Of a DNA stretch of 64,000 nucleotides, positions 44,221 through 55,393 are shown in pieces. Below the pieces are notes generated by a model, which was given only the letters and a program-made list of their open reading frames with translations, did not search any database and had not been told where the DNA came from. The position numbers and the translations under genes were made by a program. Each line of letters begins with the position of its first letter. Position 1 is the stretch's first letter. The DNA comes from Phragmites australis. Lineage: Eukaryota > Streptophyta > Magnoliopsida > Poales > Poaceae. The stretch spans positions 33,696,501-33,760,500 of the forward strand of contig NC_084923.1 in the NCBI RefSeq assembly GCF_958298935.1. Reading direction: 5' to 3'.

Positions 44221-45800
44221 TCTTCTCAAATAAGGTAAAATGTTTAATTTTCCTTCGATCATGTTTAGGAGTTGTATGCTAGGATTCTATTGTCATGGTC
44301 GAACTCTTTACATGTCTTCCAAATATTTGGCAACCTGAACTGACTAAACCAACAACAAACATATCCTCAACCGACAACAGACCATACTTAAAATATAGAC
44401 CATGCGAACTAGCTGACATTCATGCTTAAATTCATGCTAAGACAATATTCATGCTTAGAAATATTGTCAGGATCCTATTTCAAACTTACTCAGGAAAATA
44501 TTCAAACTAACCTAGGAAAAATTCAAAGTAACTGAGGCAAACTAACTTAGATAGGCTGAAATTCAAACTAACTTAGGAAAATAACACTAAAGGCATATAT
44601 TCCATTAAAGCTGATCATTCCATAGAGTTAGTGAACTTAATGTTTACATCACCATTCAAAGTTTTCTTAGCAACCATACTATTAATGGTACCTACTGCCA
44701 CTTAACCACAAAAGCAATCCATTACAGGGCCTGAGTTGCTTAACCAGTAGAACAAAATAGGACACATGTTCAGAATCTGTTCTACATGCTATATCCTACC
44801 ATCTTCTTCACTGCTTCCCTGGGATTAGGTACACTAGCTACACGATCATCCCAACAAGGCACACGACCAAGAACCATGCCTTCTTCTTTTCCACCACCTC
44901 AAGTATCATCCTCCTTTCATAGCTCCTACACACAACCATGGCCACCTCCTTAGTCATCCTGACCTCGTTGTCCCTCTCTATCAGCTCTGCCTCCTTTGCA
45001 ACTAGTTCTTTGTTCTAACCATTATGGCACAATGGAGGTCTGCAGTTGCTCTTTGTTGATGATGCCTGAACATGTTCACCTTATCTCAAAGTTTGGTGAT
45101 TGTCCTTTGCACCCGCTCATCCCATTCCTCAATAGTTCTTCCTCTTCCTGCAACAAATAACAATGACATTTAGTGAAGCCATTAACAACCCAAAAAAATG
45201 ATCGAAACCAATTACCTCTACAGAGTAGCCCAAGAATTGGCGCCTTGTGTGAATGCCTTCCCAGCATACTTCCTCCATGGATGCTTCCCATGATAATACC
45301 GTAGCCTGATATATCGATCATCTCTGCTCTAGCTTAAGTCTTCGTTTGTCTTAGGAATCTTGCTTATGGAAATCAGGCTGGAGAAGTAGACCAATTCCTC
45401 ATGGGGCGGGAATGAGAATCATACCAGAGAGTGAACAAGAAGACCATAAACCTAACCCTATCCAATAATCCATTGATTCCTACAAACTGAGCCATGAATC
45501 GATTGATTCTTTGCTCCCGACCCAAGAACCCTAATCGATGCAATCAACTAAGCCCTAAATCATCGATTCAATCCTAATCTACGGTAGGAAAGGACTTACC
45601 TCTGTCATCAGTGAACTCTCCTTGCTTCCACCCGGCCCACAAGTGCACCCTAAAGGGCAGCCGATCACCTCTTCAGAACTTGCCCTCCCTCCCCCACATC
45701 CGTTCATCTCCTCTGAGCTCGCCGATGCTCCATGGTGACTACTTCCTTTCCTGAAAGTCACAGATCTTCCATGCTCCGGGTTCCCTAACATGGTGGTTCA
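44221..45800 (-). pseudogene. Decayed spliced gene remnant, GRF zinc finger-like
   Basis: On the minus strand an ATG at 45789 opens a frame (MLGNPEHGRSVTF, then SSEEMNGCGGGRASSEEV) that reaches a good donor, GAG/GTAAGT, at about 45600. A second exon-like block at about 45220-45410 reads RDDRYIRLRYYHGKHPWRKY and then AGKAFTQGANSWATL, before another donor-like GGTAATT. A third block near 44830-44960 has RSYERRMILEVVEKKKAWF followed by a hydrophobic stretch (LVVCLVGMIV). Grass proteins with a GRF zinc finger, a coiled coil and a terminal hydrophobic segment look like this, but the match is from memory and the cysteines are not clear. Stops show it is dead. Confidence 0.35.
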
Positions 45801-46321
45801 CTTTCTAGGCATGGTGACCGCAACCGGCCGAGAACTCGGTGCTGGCACCCACAGAGCGGAGGGAGAAGGTGAGGGGAACGAGACGCTAGTGAAGAGATGT
45901 AGAGGGGAGACATATAAATTTCCTACAAATTCGCTCAACGTTGATAGATCACAAGTGTTCAAAAACTCCTCATCCATTTCATTCTTACTGAGGTCTTAAA
46001 GGAGACCAGTGAATTTTATGATCCCGAGAACTTTGTGCCACCAAAATATATTGCATGTAAAGACTTGCCTTCTTAAAGGCTGCACTAAATCATTTCTCTA
46101 TGTTCGCTTATTTTGATTATCTTACATGTTCTTAGTTTGGTTATCTTTGTTTTGCATTCATGCCTACAGATCCTAGAACAACTGAGTAAACTGAGTGGAC
46201 AAGCAACTGAACTTCTATGTTGCCCTTGAGCACAATGGACATCTTATGGTCTTATATGTTGTCTATTTGACTTGCAGACATGTTATAGACTAGTTGTAAC
46301 ATTGAAATATGCATGTGTTGT
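45801..46321. other. Unassigned sequence
   Basis: This stretch of about 520 bp lies between the decayed gene and the Copia gag fragment. It holds no supported gene and no clear terminal signal. Confidence 0.5.
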
Positions 46322-46948
46322 TTAATCTGTGTATGAACTCTTCCTAGGAAAGACATCTAGTTCATGAGTTTTTAATTTAGAATAAAGAACATCTAATGTA
46401 AATGTACTCATGAAAGTAGATTCTCTAATAGATGTAACTTTCATCTCCCATACTAACATATCTAAAGCTCTTAGTAATTGACGTGCATTCTCAGCATCAG
46501 TATATGTAATATTAACAGCACACAAATTGCTAAGAATTTTATTAAACCGAGCAAAGAAATCATCTAGTGACTCACCGGGTTTCATCTCAAATTTCATACA
46601 TTATTTCTTATATAAATCTTGACGTACCTCTTTAATAGTAGTTGAACCTTCATAGTAATCACATAGTGCTTTTCATACCTCGTACGTTGATTTGAGATGT
46701 ATTACTTGGTCAAAGTCGCTCCTTCTCAAACATTGGATGATCAAGTTCCTTGCCTTGCTATTTGCCTTGAGAGCTAGCATCTTTTGTGACGTCACTTCAT
46801 TATTCTCCGGAATCACATATGGCTTATAGACCTATTCCCAAATTGCAAAGCCCTATACCTGAATGTAGGTCTCCATCTTCGCCTTCCAAAACTGAAAATC
46901 AACTCCATCGAAAACACAAGGTTTTGTGGAATACCTATCTCAATCCAT
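46322..46948 (-). pseudogene. Copia gag fragment on the minus strand
   Basis: From an ATG at 46948 the minus strand encodes a Copia-type gag (VDFQFWKAKMETYIQV, KMLALKANSKARNLIIQ, then FEMKPGESLDDFFARFNKIL, NARQLLRALDMLVWEMKV and LDVLYSKLKTHELD). Four or more in-frame stops interrupt the first half. The second half from 46597 to 46322 is open. The gag ends there without a zinc knuckle, so the element is truncated on its 3' side. Gag would form the particle, but this copy is non-functional. Confidence 0.85.
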
Positions 46949-46989
46949 GTTTCTAATTACCGATTAAGATCAATTAGAAAAGGATTAAG

Positions 46990-47003
46990 GCTCTGCTACC
47001 AAT
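46990..47003 (-). promoter_or_regulatory. Primer-binding site of the minus-strand Copia fragment
   Basis: Reading the minus strand, TTGGTAGCAGAGCC follows the LTR end. It differs from the usual TGGTATCAGAGC at one base, so the initiator methionine tRNA is the likely primer. Confidence 0.75.
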
Positions 47004-48238
47004 TGTAGGATCAATTACACTCTAATAAGGGAATCAAAGGATGTGAATGATTGTGGAAACCAAATTCAAGGATTAATTCACCCAAATTGAAAATCAATTT
47101 AAACTCGGTATTCCACTCGAAATAGATTGTACATGCTCTATTAAAAATAATGTAGAGAAAGATCCACTAGTTTGATTGCCCTCAAATTTTGATTTCTGAA
47201 ACTATATTCAAAAACGAAACTAACCCAACAAAAATCAAGTCCATCGGATATAAGGATCAAGAATTATGACTAGTCGAAGCAGACTATGTCAACCAGAATT
47301 GAGTAGATCAAAATCTAGTCGAGTTGACAAAAAAGCTACTCGAAATCAAATCAAAATCACTTGAAATTTTCTCAGATCAAACACTAGATATTCTAGAAAG
47401 GTTTTGGATGGATTAAACTAAGATGAAACTTGATAGAAATACGAAATTAATTGAAAACCAAAACCAAGTACGTAGAATATAAAAGAAAATTCCGGATTAG
47501 TAACTCATCAACTTACGAAACTTGATTTTTATTTCATAGATGAGTTTACAATATGCCTCTTCAAAACATCCAACAAAGATTTCCATGAAATCTCAAATGC
47601 TAGATAGATATAATCCCTAGATCAAAAGTCTAAATCTTATCTCGTTCTTGGCTCACATTACCCTGACCGAGACCCTCTCAATATATAGCCCTCTAAACTG
47701 TCCTTTGTTTGGAAACAACCTGATTGAATCCTACCTGGACACAAACCATATCAAGACACGTCCACCCATAACCAAATTCAACCTGTGCTCGAGTCCAACT
47801 CAGACTAGCACTCGATTCCTTATGGGACTGAACTCTTCAACCAATCAGACTACAGCCTGACCTTGCCATGTACTCGAATGACTCCATCATTCGAACACAT
47901 AATCTATTTTCCCATGACCTCGCATATGTCTGCCCTTCTCCTCAATGCACCAAGTCACACACATGTAACCTTGTCTTCACATATACTGTTCTCTATCCCG
48001 AACGTCCTGCATGACATCATCGATCACTACGACCTCAGTTCCTCCTAAACCTAGTCGCTGAACCTCCGTTCCTCCCTAAACTTAGTTCGCCGATCCGTCA
48101 TCGATCGCATTCTCCTTCGAGCAACACCTGCACATGAATCAACAAACGAGTACGAGCACAAGTCCTTCCCAACTTGACTCAAGATCAGTTCACGCAACAC
48201 TACTCACATGAGTATTTTGCATCACCTTTACGCTAACA
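47004..48238 (-). repeat. Probable single LTR of the Copia fragment
   Basis: The minus strand ends TGATCCTACA at the primer-binding site, and a probable start TGTTAGCGTAAAGG lies at 48238. A TATATA box is at 47682-47687, on the correct strand for this LTR. No partner LTR is found, so the outer end is less certain than the inner one. Confidence 0.55.
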
Positions 48239-48542
48239 CCAGCGTATAAGCATATCTAAGTAGTAACTTAGTAACTCATGAACATTATCCTAATGTCATT
48301 AAGTTAAATCATTTTGCTTTACCAATTTCATTGTCCAAACCAATTTTTCATCACATGATCTCACACTTTCTCTTATTGCAAGTAGGATGATGATTTATGC
48401 TTTGTTCATACTTACATGAGAATGGTAACATAGAAATTAGATTGAAGAAATGATTGCTAGTAGGCTGATGATTGCCTTTCCAATACTCCATACATGTCGA
48501 CATAGTTAAATGAATTACTTAGACCTGCTAGTGATATTTTTT
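48239..48542. other. Unassigned sequence upstream of the Myb/SANT-like remnant
   Basis: This AT-rich stretch holds no clear gene or repeat. Upstream exons of the Myb/SANT-like gene could lie here, but none is recognisable. Confidence 0.4.
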
Positions 48543-48621
48543 ATGCATGATGAGAACACTAGGATTATTTGTGAGTTGTTCGTTGAACACATTTGTAATC
48601 GGTCAAACACCTATTTGGATA

Positions 48622-48629
48622 GTGTAGGC
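48622..48629. repeat. 8-bp target duplication gtgtaggc, left copy
   Basis: The octamer gtgtaggc stands directly before the left hAT terminus and is repeated exactly at 55180-55187. Eight bases is the length made by hAT transposases. Confidence 0.9.
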
Positions 48630-48639
48630 AAGCCCTATG

Positions 48640-48800
48640 CATGGGTTATCCAACCCACCCAATCCACCCGTCTTGGTCCAACCCAAACCAGAAAAGAAAT
48701 AGATATAGGTTGGGTCAAATTGGCAGACCCACCCATCTAGTATTGTACACGTTCGGGTGGGTACGGTTCCAACCAATCAAACCCATCTAACCTGTGCTTG
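48640..48800. repeat. Subterminal AACCCA repeats, left end
   Basis: About eight copies of aaccca, aaccc or their complements lie in the first 170 bp of the hAT element. Subterminal short repeats of this kind bind hAT transposases such as that of Ac. Confidence 0.7.
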
Positions 48801-49608
48801 AGAGCTACCCATCAATGCCAGCACTGAGGTTCAGAGCACCGCTTGTGAGTCATCTTTGCCACCCGTTGTTGTTGTCCTCCAGTGGCTCAAAGTGCCGCCT
48901 GTGAGTCGCCATTGCTGCACATCGCCATTGTCCCCCAGTAGCTTGGACATTGCGGCAATGTCATCCTTGTTGATCCTGATCTATGTTGTTCTTGTGGGTG
49001 GGTGATTGGGCGCGTCTTGGTAGCGTCAGGCATGGGCCAGACCTCTGCAACATCATCCTCGCCATTGCATGCACAAGGTGTGTTGCTCTTTTCTCATCGA
49101 CCCCTTCTTCGTCCTCTCCTCCTTTGATTTCTGCAAAAGACTTTGGGTCTAACCTTGGAATTAGGCTTATGCTATTATGCACTAGGGGATCTTGTGTGTA
49201 ATTTTGCTCGGGAACCTACCTAGCCTCACCAACTTCTACCATAGGGCAGCATCCCAAGGGGTTTTGGCTACATCTGTGAGCTGGATTACAGTCAAGCGTA
49301 AATCAAGTCTCATGTGAAGGTTAGCTCATATTATTTCAGTTTGAGCAATGTAGATTTTTAGAGAGTGCTTCATAGATAATAGTAGAAAAAAATTATAGAT
49401 AATTTGATTAGTTTTCCAGAGGGTGCCTAAATAGTTAAACTCCATACTTTGGTGAATATAAGTTATGCTGATGTTAATTAGAATGTTTCACAGTGTAATA
49501 GGAATCTATTATCCAATAATAGCACTTGAATTCTTTTCTAATTAAATGGAGGTTAAATGCCAAAACATCTAGCTGAATGAAAGGAAAATCATGTTTTTTT
49601 TTTCAGAT

Positions 49609-51660
49609 ATGGAAGAAAAAACTAGCGCTTGTGATCCTGTTGCTACAACCCCAATTGTTCAGAGTGTTGAAGATGAAAGTTCAAGGATGGCAAGTTTATC
49701 AACATTAAAGAAGCAAAGTTTGAAGAAATTACTGCAAAGGGTAAGATCCACATCCCAGGGAGCTAACAAGATGCAGGGGATGAGGAAGAGAAAGGTATCC
49801 GCTATAAGCATTGAGGATCAAGCACTTAGTCCAACAAAAACTAGGCTGATATGTGCTGCTGCTAGAACCCCAATTGTGCATAGTACTCCAAAAGAAAATC
49901 TGAGGATGAAAAAGGAGGCAAATTCAAAAAAAAACTAGTGGATAGAGCAATGTATATTCCCGAGTAGTGGCAAGGAAGAGAAAGGGACTAACTATGAGGA
50001 GTGAAGATGAAATTCTCAGTCCAACAAATATTGGGTGGGTTTGTACACAATCTTTTTTTGTCATTTCCTTCATTCTTGTTATTTGACTTCTTGCAATGGT
50101 GTTGTAGTGCTTTCATCTATATAAATTACAACTGTCATTTGTTGCAGATGGATAATCATTCAAGTAGCCCTCCCTCAAAGATGTCTCTAATAGCTAAGAA
50201 GACCAGAAGGAGCCATTTTGCAACATCAAAAGTTTGGAAACATTTTCATGAGCCAGATGAAGCTGATGACGATCCTATTGCTTGAATGCATTCACTGTAG
50301 GCAAGGATATATTTGCATATCATTCCATGGTACAGGCACACTTTGGAAGCATATTAGGTATCAATGTCATGCGGCTCCACTTAAGGATCATGATAGGCGA
50401 AGAAAGGAGCAGGGGATGCCAAAGCAATGCTATATTTATGATGAATGTCTTAGAGCACTTGTTGAAATGATCATAATTGATGAGATGCCATCTAAAGTAG
50501 TTGAAGGAGAAGGATTCATCAGATATTCAAGCAAACTCTAACCAAAATTTGAGATTCCATGTAGAACTACAGTAGCAAGGGATGCAATGCGTATTTACCT
50601 AGAGGAAAAGGCAAAGCTAAAAAAGATTTTGAAGAAGCAATGTATTTGCCTCACAATAGATACTTGGACCTCAAATCAAAACCTGAACTATATGTGCCTA
50701 ACAGCCCATTGGGTTGATGATGGATGGTAGCTACAGAAAAGGATCATTAACTTCTGTTTGGTCCCTGATCATAAAGGGGAGACCATTGGTAGGAAGATTG
50801 AAGAATGTTTGCTTGAGTGGGGTGCAGACCATATCTTCACTATCACAATTGACAATGCCAGCTCCATGATGGTGCAATTAACTACATAAAGGATTTGAGT
50901 AAAGCTTAGGAGGGAACAATATTACATTACAACTTCATACATATGAGATTTAGTGCACACATAGTGAATCTGATTGTGAAAAGTAGACTGGAAGTAACCA
51001 ATGACTCAATTGATAGAATAAGAATTGCAGTCAGATTTGTGAGATCCTCCCCAGCTAGATTGGACCAATTCAAGAAATGTGCTGAGAAGGAAAAAATTGC
51101 AAGGAAAAGTCTATTGTCATTAGATGTCGAGACAATATGGAATGCTACATATATCATGCTGGAGAGTGCAGTCATATTCGAGAAGGTTTTTGCAAGGCTG
51201 AATAAGGAGAACAAGCAATTCAAAACTTATTTTAATGACAATCTTCCTCTAGATGAGACAGATTGGTGAAATTCTAGGCGCATTATTCATTTCTTGAAGT
51301 TATTCTACAATTTCACATTGCGTCTCTCTGGCTCCCTACATGTGACATACAGTGGCTTCTTCCATGAATTTGTTTTGATTCAAAAAGTTAAACAAACTTG
51401 TTGGAAATAATGATACCTTTATAGCTTCCATGTCTGAACACATGAAGAAGAAGTTTAGTAAATACTGAGAGGACAAACAAGATCTCAATAACTTATTATT
51501 TATCAATGTCATCTTGGATCCTTGTTACAAGTTGGAGTTTCTAGCTTTTTCTTCTTTGACATATATAATTTAGTGAAGGCTAAGGAATTTACTAAGAGAA
51601 TAGAAAGTGATCTTCATTGCTTATTTGTTTGCTATGTCGAGTTTGTTGCATGTGTTAGTT
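49609..51660 (+). pseudogene. hAT transposase, N-terminal and catalytic part
   Basis: An amino-terminal basic frame (MEEKTSACDPVATTPIVQS) precedes a zinc-finger BED domain at about 50195-50375 (CIHC with GTGTLWKHIRYQC). Then come VEGEGFIRYSSKL and the RNase H-fold catalytic domain: TVARDAMRIYLEEKAKLKK, CLTIDTWTSNQNLNYMCLTA, HKGETIGRKIEECLLEWGAD and TITIDNASS. The frame then passes to AHIVNLIVKSRLEVT, VRFVRSSPARLDQFKKC and a DUF4413-type block (IWNATYIMLESAVIFEKVFA) at 50943-51269. Stops and shifts occur near 50283, 50540, 50729 and 50889. The protein would cut and paste the element. Confidence 0.88.
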
Positions 51661-51702
51661 GCAATAGAAATTTTAGTCAGACTCCACTACTTATTGATCT
51701 GG

Positions 51703-51707
51703 ATGAG
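51703..51707. repeat. Target-site duplication atgag, left copy
   Basis: The pentamer atgag is repeated exactly at 54045-54049, around the nested 2.3-kb solo LTR. Confidence 0.8.
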
Positions 51708-51982
51708 TGTCACATCCGGTTTTAAGGCCAAACCAAATGTAAACTATATGTATGTCAGGATCACTTACACATACATATAGCGACGTCATTAGTGGAAAAA
51801 CATATACAATGTTCATTATTACAACGGTATTTATTATAAATGACCACACGGGTCTAAAGAAAATTACATAGCAGCAGAAAAAAAAACCATGGTGCAGTGC
51901 CCACTCCACAGGTAGTTGACTAAAAGCTCCACAACCTAGAATTTTGCACCATCTTCATAATATTCTTCAAAAACTACACCTT

Positions 51983-52017
51983 CTAAAAAGCAAGCGTGAG
52001 TATTTTCAGTACTCCGC
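51983..52017 (-). promoter_or_regulatory. Hairpin and acceptor-like site in the minus-strand solo LTR
   Basis: On the minus strand GCGGAGTA pairs with TACTCACGC, with a single bulged base, around a 7-base loop. About ten bases later ttgctttttag gives an acceptor-like site ending at 51983. This repeats the layout seen at 7671-7714 and 58829-58886. Confidence 0.45.
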
Positions 52018-53552
52018 AAGTGGAGGAAAGTATGACATAGAGGCTTAAACCAAGATTTTCTATCCTCAAAGGTTCAATATGCATAAAAGCTAGTTTTTAG
52101 ACTATAACTACATAAATCAATTTTTAAAAAGAAAAGAAGTACAAAAGATCGCCTTTAACCTATGAGAATTCAACCATTTATTAACCATGGAAAACATCCA
52201 CCCAACTAATCATGTGAGGGTCCATGCTACTCATAACCGTAAGCACGACTGAATATTCAATTTGACATTCTACAGAGTTGGTACACTTTACCTATAAGTC
52301 TTGATCATCTCTTTTGTCAGTACTCGTCGGTACCTTGCACACTTCCGAGGTGTGCGCCGAGAGATCACTATAAGGCTTTTTCAAAGAGTCTCCCAGCATG
52401 TACTTGCCCACTGAGGTTTTGCTACCATACATAAGTGAAGTAACCCTCCACCCCAGAAGCCCCCTCTTGTGCCAGGTAGAATCGGGAAGTACCACTTCCT
52501 TCTCTACACATTCATTTTGCTCATACACCACTGGGAGAACATCTAGTTACTTAGCCAAGCCGTACCATATAGGTCTTGTGGTTGTACTGATGTCATAGGT
52601 GGTCGCTCCATAAACCGGTACTTAACATGGTCTGGGCAAGACCGCCAACTAATCAACAAGGGTAATCACCAGAATATCCATCCAGAGCTAACCATGCTTG
52701 GAACGCATTGCAGGCACACACTAACATCCTCTTCTTGCCTAAACCCTAGATTCCTTGTTGCTAAAACCATTAACAACATCAATTATCACTTATCTCAACT
52801 TTTAATTCCATATCTCATGATTCATCTCCTATATACTACATGTTCATCTAAAAGCATGGCTAAGAAGCATACTCATGTAATCGAATAAAACATCTACAGA
52901 GGAAAACTACATAGGTTGCTAGTGTTTGCTAAACTACCCCCCATTTCACAACAAAAACAACATACATGTTTTGTAAAACTGACTTTAATTGAAAACTAGG
53001 CTCACAACATGGTCAAGACACTTGCCTTCGTCAAGGTGATGCACACTTTCTTCAAAGTCTTCTTCCAGGAAACTTCTGAACTGCTCTTGAACCGATTCGT
53101 CTACATGAGCACACAATCAAATATATGAAAAGTATACCAAACAGTACTAAACTTGGTAAAACCCCTATAAAAAGATTCTACACATCGCTACGAGAATTTG
53201 AGTGCAAAAATCACCTAAATCGGAGCTACGATTAACAAGTTATAAGCATTTAAAGTTCTAGGGGTGTTTCTACAAATTTTCTTATATACTAAAAAACTTA
53301 TTTATTGTGCATAATTGAAATATTTTTATTATTTAAAAACATGCAGACTGAGTTCACTAGGCTGTGAACCGGGAGAAAACCCTCAGTCCACGGGTCCACA
53401 GTGGACCAGAGGCGCCGGTGGGGCTCGGCATGGCGGTGGATGGCTGGTGAGCAGCTGAAATGGCGCTTCAGCGGCTGGGGATCGAGCCGGGTGGGAGAAG
53501 GAAGAAGGCAAGCCAGCTCAGTCCAGCGACTCTACGGCTCAGCTCGAGCCCA

Positions 53553-53555
<3 letters not shown>

Positions 53556-53586
<31 letters not shown>
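53556..53586 (-). repeat. GA/CT microsatellite
   Basis: About 15 GA dinucleotides on the plus strand form a CT tract on the strand of the LTR, about 460 bases after its start. This is the same type of tract as in the other long LTRs. Confidence 0.85.
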
Positions 53587-53592
<6 letters not shown>

Positions 53593-54049
53593 GGCGGCTC
53601 GGCGCGGAAGAGGGCCGACTTGATCGGACGAGCCAGCCTAGCAGGAGTGCGGGAGAAAGCCGGGCCAAGGCCCAGCGAGGAGAGGGGAGGGAAAGAGACG
53701 TGGCCCGGGCTGAGAGGAGAGGAAAAGAGAGGTTTTTGACTGAATTTGAGAGGGAAAACGGCCTAGTTAGGATTTTAGAATTTGGAAATGCTTTTCTATT
53801 TGCTTTTGAACCATTTTTTGCAAAGGGTCTTAAATGAACGCCTTTTAGCGAACTTTTACAAACATTTTTCACCCATAAAAATATATTGCAAACTACAACA
53901 TCATGAATGCATCAAGCATGGTTATAACCTATGTCAAATTAAATTTAGAAATTAATTTCCTTTCTAATTGAAAAAATCTACTACCCCTACTTAATTCTAG
54001 CAAAATTTTTACTATTGAGAAAATTTGAAAGTTAGCGTGTTACAATGAG

Positions 54050-54460
54050 CATGAGGATAATCCTCTCTCTCTTGCTAGCATCTCAATTTACTATGCACCT
54101 GGAAGAAATTGAAAGTAGATAAAGTAATTATGAAGTATCTAGATATCCAACGAAGAATTGTGAAAAGATTACAGAGGATTTTGATATAATAAACTGGTGG
54201 AAATGCAACTCAAACAAGTACCCCATATTGTCTAAGTTGGCAAAAGATATATTATCAGTACCGGTTTCTACTGTAGCTTCAGAATCTACATTTAGTACAA
54301 GAGGGAGGGTGCTAGATTCATTTCAGAGTTCATGGTCAACTAGTATGGTTGAAGCTCTAATCTGTACCTAGAGTTGGTTGCGCTCTCCTTTAGGCATTGT
54401 TGACATTAGAAAAGCTATGAGGAAGTTCAAGCCTACGAGGAAACTGAACAAGGTATAAGT
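54050..54460 (+). pseudogene. hAT transposase dimerisation domain
   Basis: The carboxy end of the transposase resumes after the solo LTR. DFDIINWWKCNSNKYPILS, LAKDILSVPVSTVASESTF, GRVLDSFQSS and TSMVEALIC form the hAT family dimerisation domain (Dimer_Tnp_hAT). SWLRSP and a basic tail follow. Stops near 54119 and 54370 break it. The solo LTR therefore sits between the catalytic domain and this domain. Confidence 0.9.
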
Positions 54461-55016
54461 TTTTATTATTAATATAGAGAAATACCTCCTATCTATGTAA
54501 AACTAGTTGCTAACACTTTTCTTCTATTTACACAGAATTTTTGGCAAATGACTCCATGGACAAGAGATAACAATATGCTAATGTGCTAAGTTACTTGTGG
54601 GGCTGGCATAATTATACTTGATGATATGATCTGGTCTAGACAAAATTTTCACAACTAGCTCTAGAGATTGAAATGATCTGTAGCAGCTACAGGGAAGCCG
54701 TGAGAAGCAAGCTATTTGTGTATGTATACAGAGAGAGACAAGCTCATTTTTATATGTTAGTTTGCATTCAGATGCTAGATATTATTTCATATGTTTGCCT
54801 ATAGATGCAAGCTATTATTCAGAGATGAAAATGTTTGTCTATGTTTGCCTGGAGCTGCAAGCTTTTCATGAAGATGAATCATATTTTTTCTATCTTTATT
54901 TGTTGAATATGCAAGCTCTTATGCATGGAAACAATCATATTTGTCTACATTTGTTTGCCTGAAGATACAAGCTTATTTAGAGGATGAGACCATTTAGTGA
55001 ACTAAACACACCGTGA

Positions 55017-55175
55017 CACATGTAACCCACCCAAACCAACTCAATCCACCCATGAAGAAAATGAACACTTAGGCCCATCTAACCCATCCAAACCAAACTA
55101 GGACCCGATGAACCAACTGCAGCAAGTCAACCCATTCAAACTGTGTTAATCCGTGTTAACCCACCCGTGCACAGG
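55017..55175. repeat. Subterminal AACCCA repeats, right end
   Basis: Copies of aacccacc, aacccat and related words recur in the last 160 bp of the hAT element, mirroring its left end. Confidence 0.7.
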
Positions 55176-55393
55176 GCTAGTGTAGGCTATGGTGACGTAG
55201 AAAAAAGGTTTAAAGAGCAGACTGGCATAGAGTTACAAAGAACTCAAATAAAAACAAGTGGGACAAGTTGAGATGCCAATTTAATGTTTGGAACAAGTTG
55301 CTATTGAGGCAAACAAGCAAGGGTTGGGATCAGGGGAAGGGCACCATCAAGATGGATCTCGAGTGGTGGAAGAAGATGACACCAATTCAATGA

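Larger units (their letters stand above)
51708..54044 (-). mobile_element. 2.3-kb solo LTR inside the hAT transposase gene
   Basis: The segment starts TGTCACATCCGG and ends GCGTGTTACA on the plus strand, LTR-like TG...CA ends, with the duplication atgag. It is 2337 bp long and has no retroelement genes. The GC-rich part with a GA tract lies near its right end (53400-53740). The hairpin and acceptor-like sequence lie near its left end on the minus strand. The LTR is therefore oriented on the minus strand, starting TGTAACACGC. Its style matches the other long LTRs here (Tekay type). Confidence 0.75.
48630..55179 (+). mobile_element. hAT transposon with a nested solo LTR
   Basis: The left end reads AAGCCCTATGCATGGGT and the reverse complement of the right end reads TAGCCCTGTGCACGGGT, giving imperfect inverted repeats of about 17 bp. 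A perfect 8-bp duplication flanks the element. Both ends carry many copies of AACCCA/AACCCACC and its complement within the outer 170 bp. Without the nested solo LTR and its duplication the element is about 4.2 kb, a normal size for an autonomous hAT. The transposase is degraded, so this copy cannot move itself. Confidence 0.92.
48543..55393 (+). pseudogene. Myb/SANT-like ORF split by a hAT transposon
   Basis: The left part (48543-48629) reads MHDENTRIICELFVEHICNR and ends in DSVG at the hAT target. The right part (55188-55393) resumes in frame as YGDVEKRFKEQTGIELQR. It then has KWDKLRCQFNVWNKLLL, GWDQGKGTIKMD and EWWKKMT before a stop at 55392. Together they match a Myb/SANT-like DNA-binding domain (Pfam Myb_DNA-bind_3) of the kind found in grass ORFs and in ORF1 of PIF/Harbinger elements. 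One base appears missing near 55252, so the remnant is also frameshifted. The rest of the gene is not recognised. It may be a host gene copy or a transposon ORF. Confidence 0.75.

Noticed and set aside
53401..53872. Overlapping frames of 112 to 134 codons around the GA tract
   Set aside because: The frames come from the microsatellite and GC bias inside a solo LTR. No family features were seen.
51708..54044. An intron of the hAT transposase
   Set aside because: It has TG...CA ends and an exact 5-bp duplication, so an insertion explains it better than a 2.3-kb intron.
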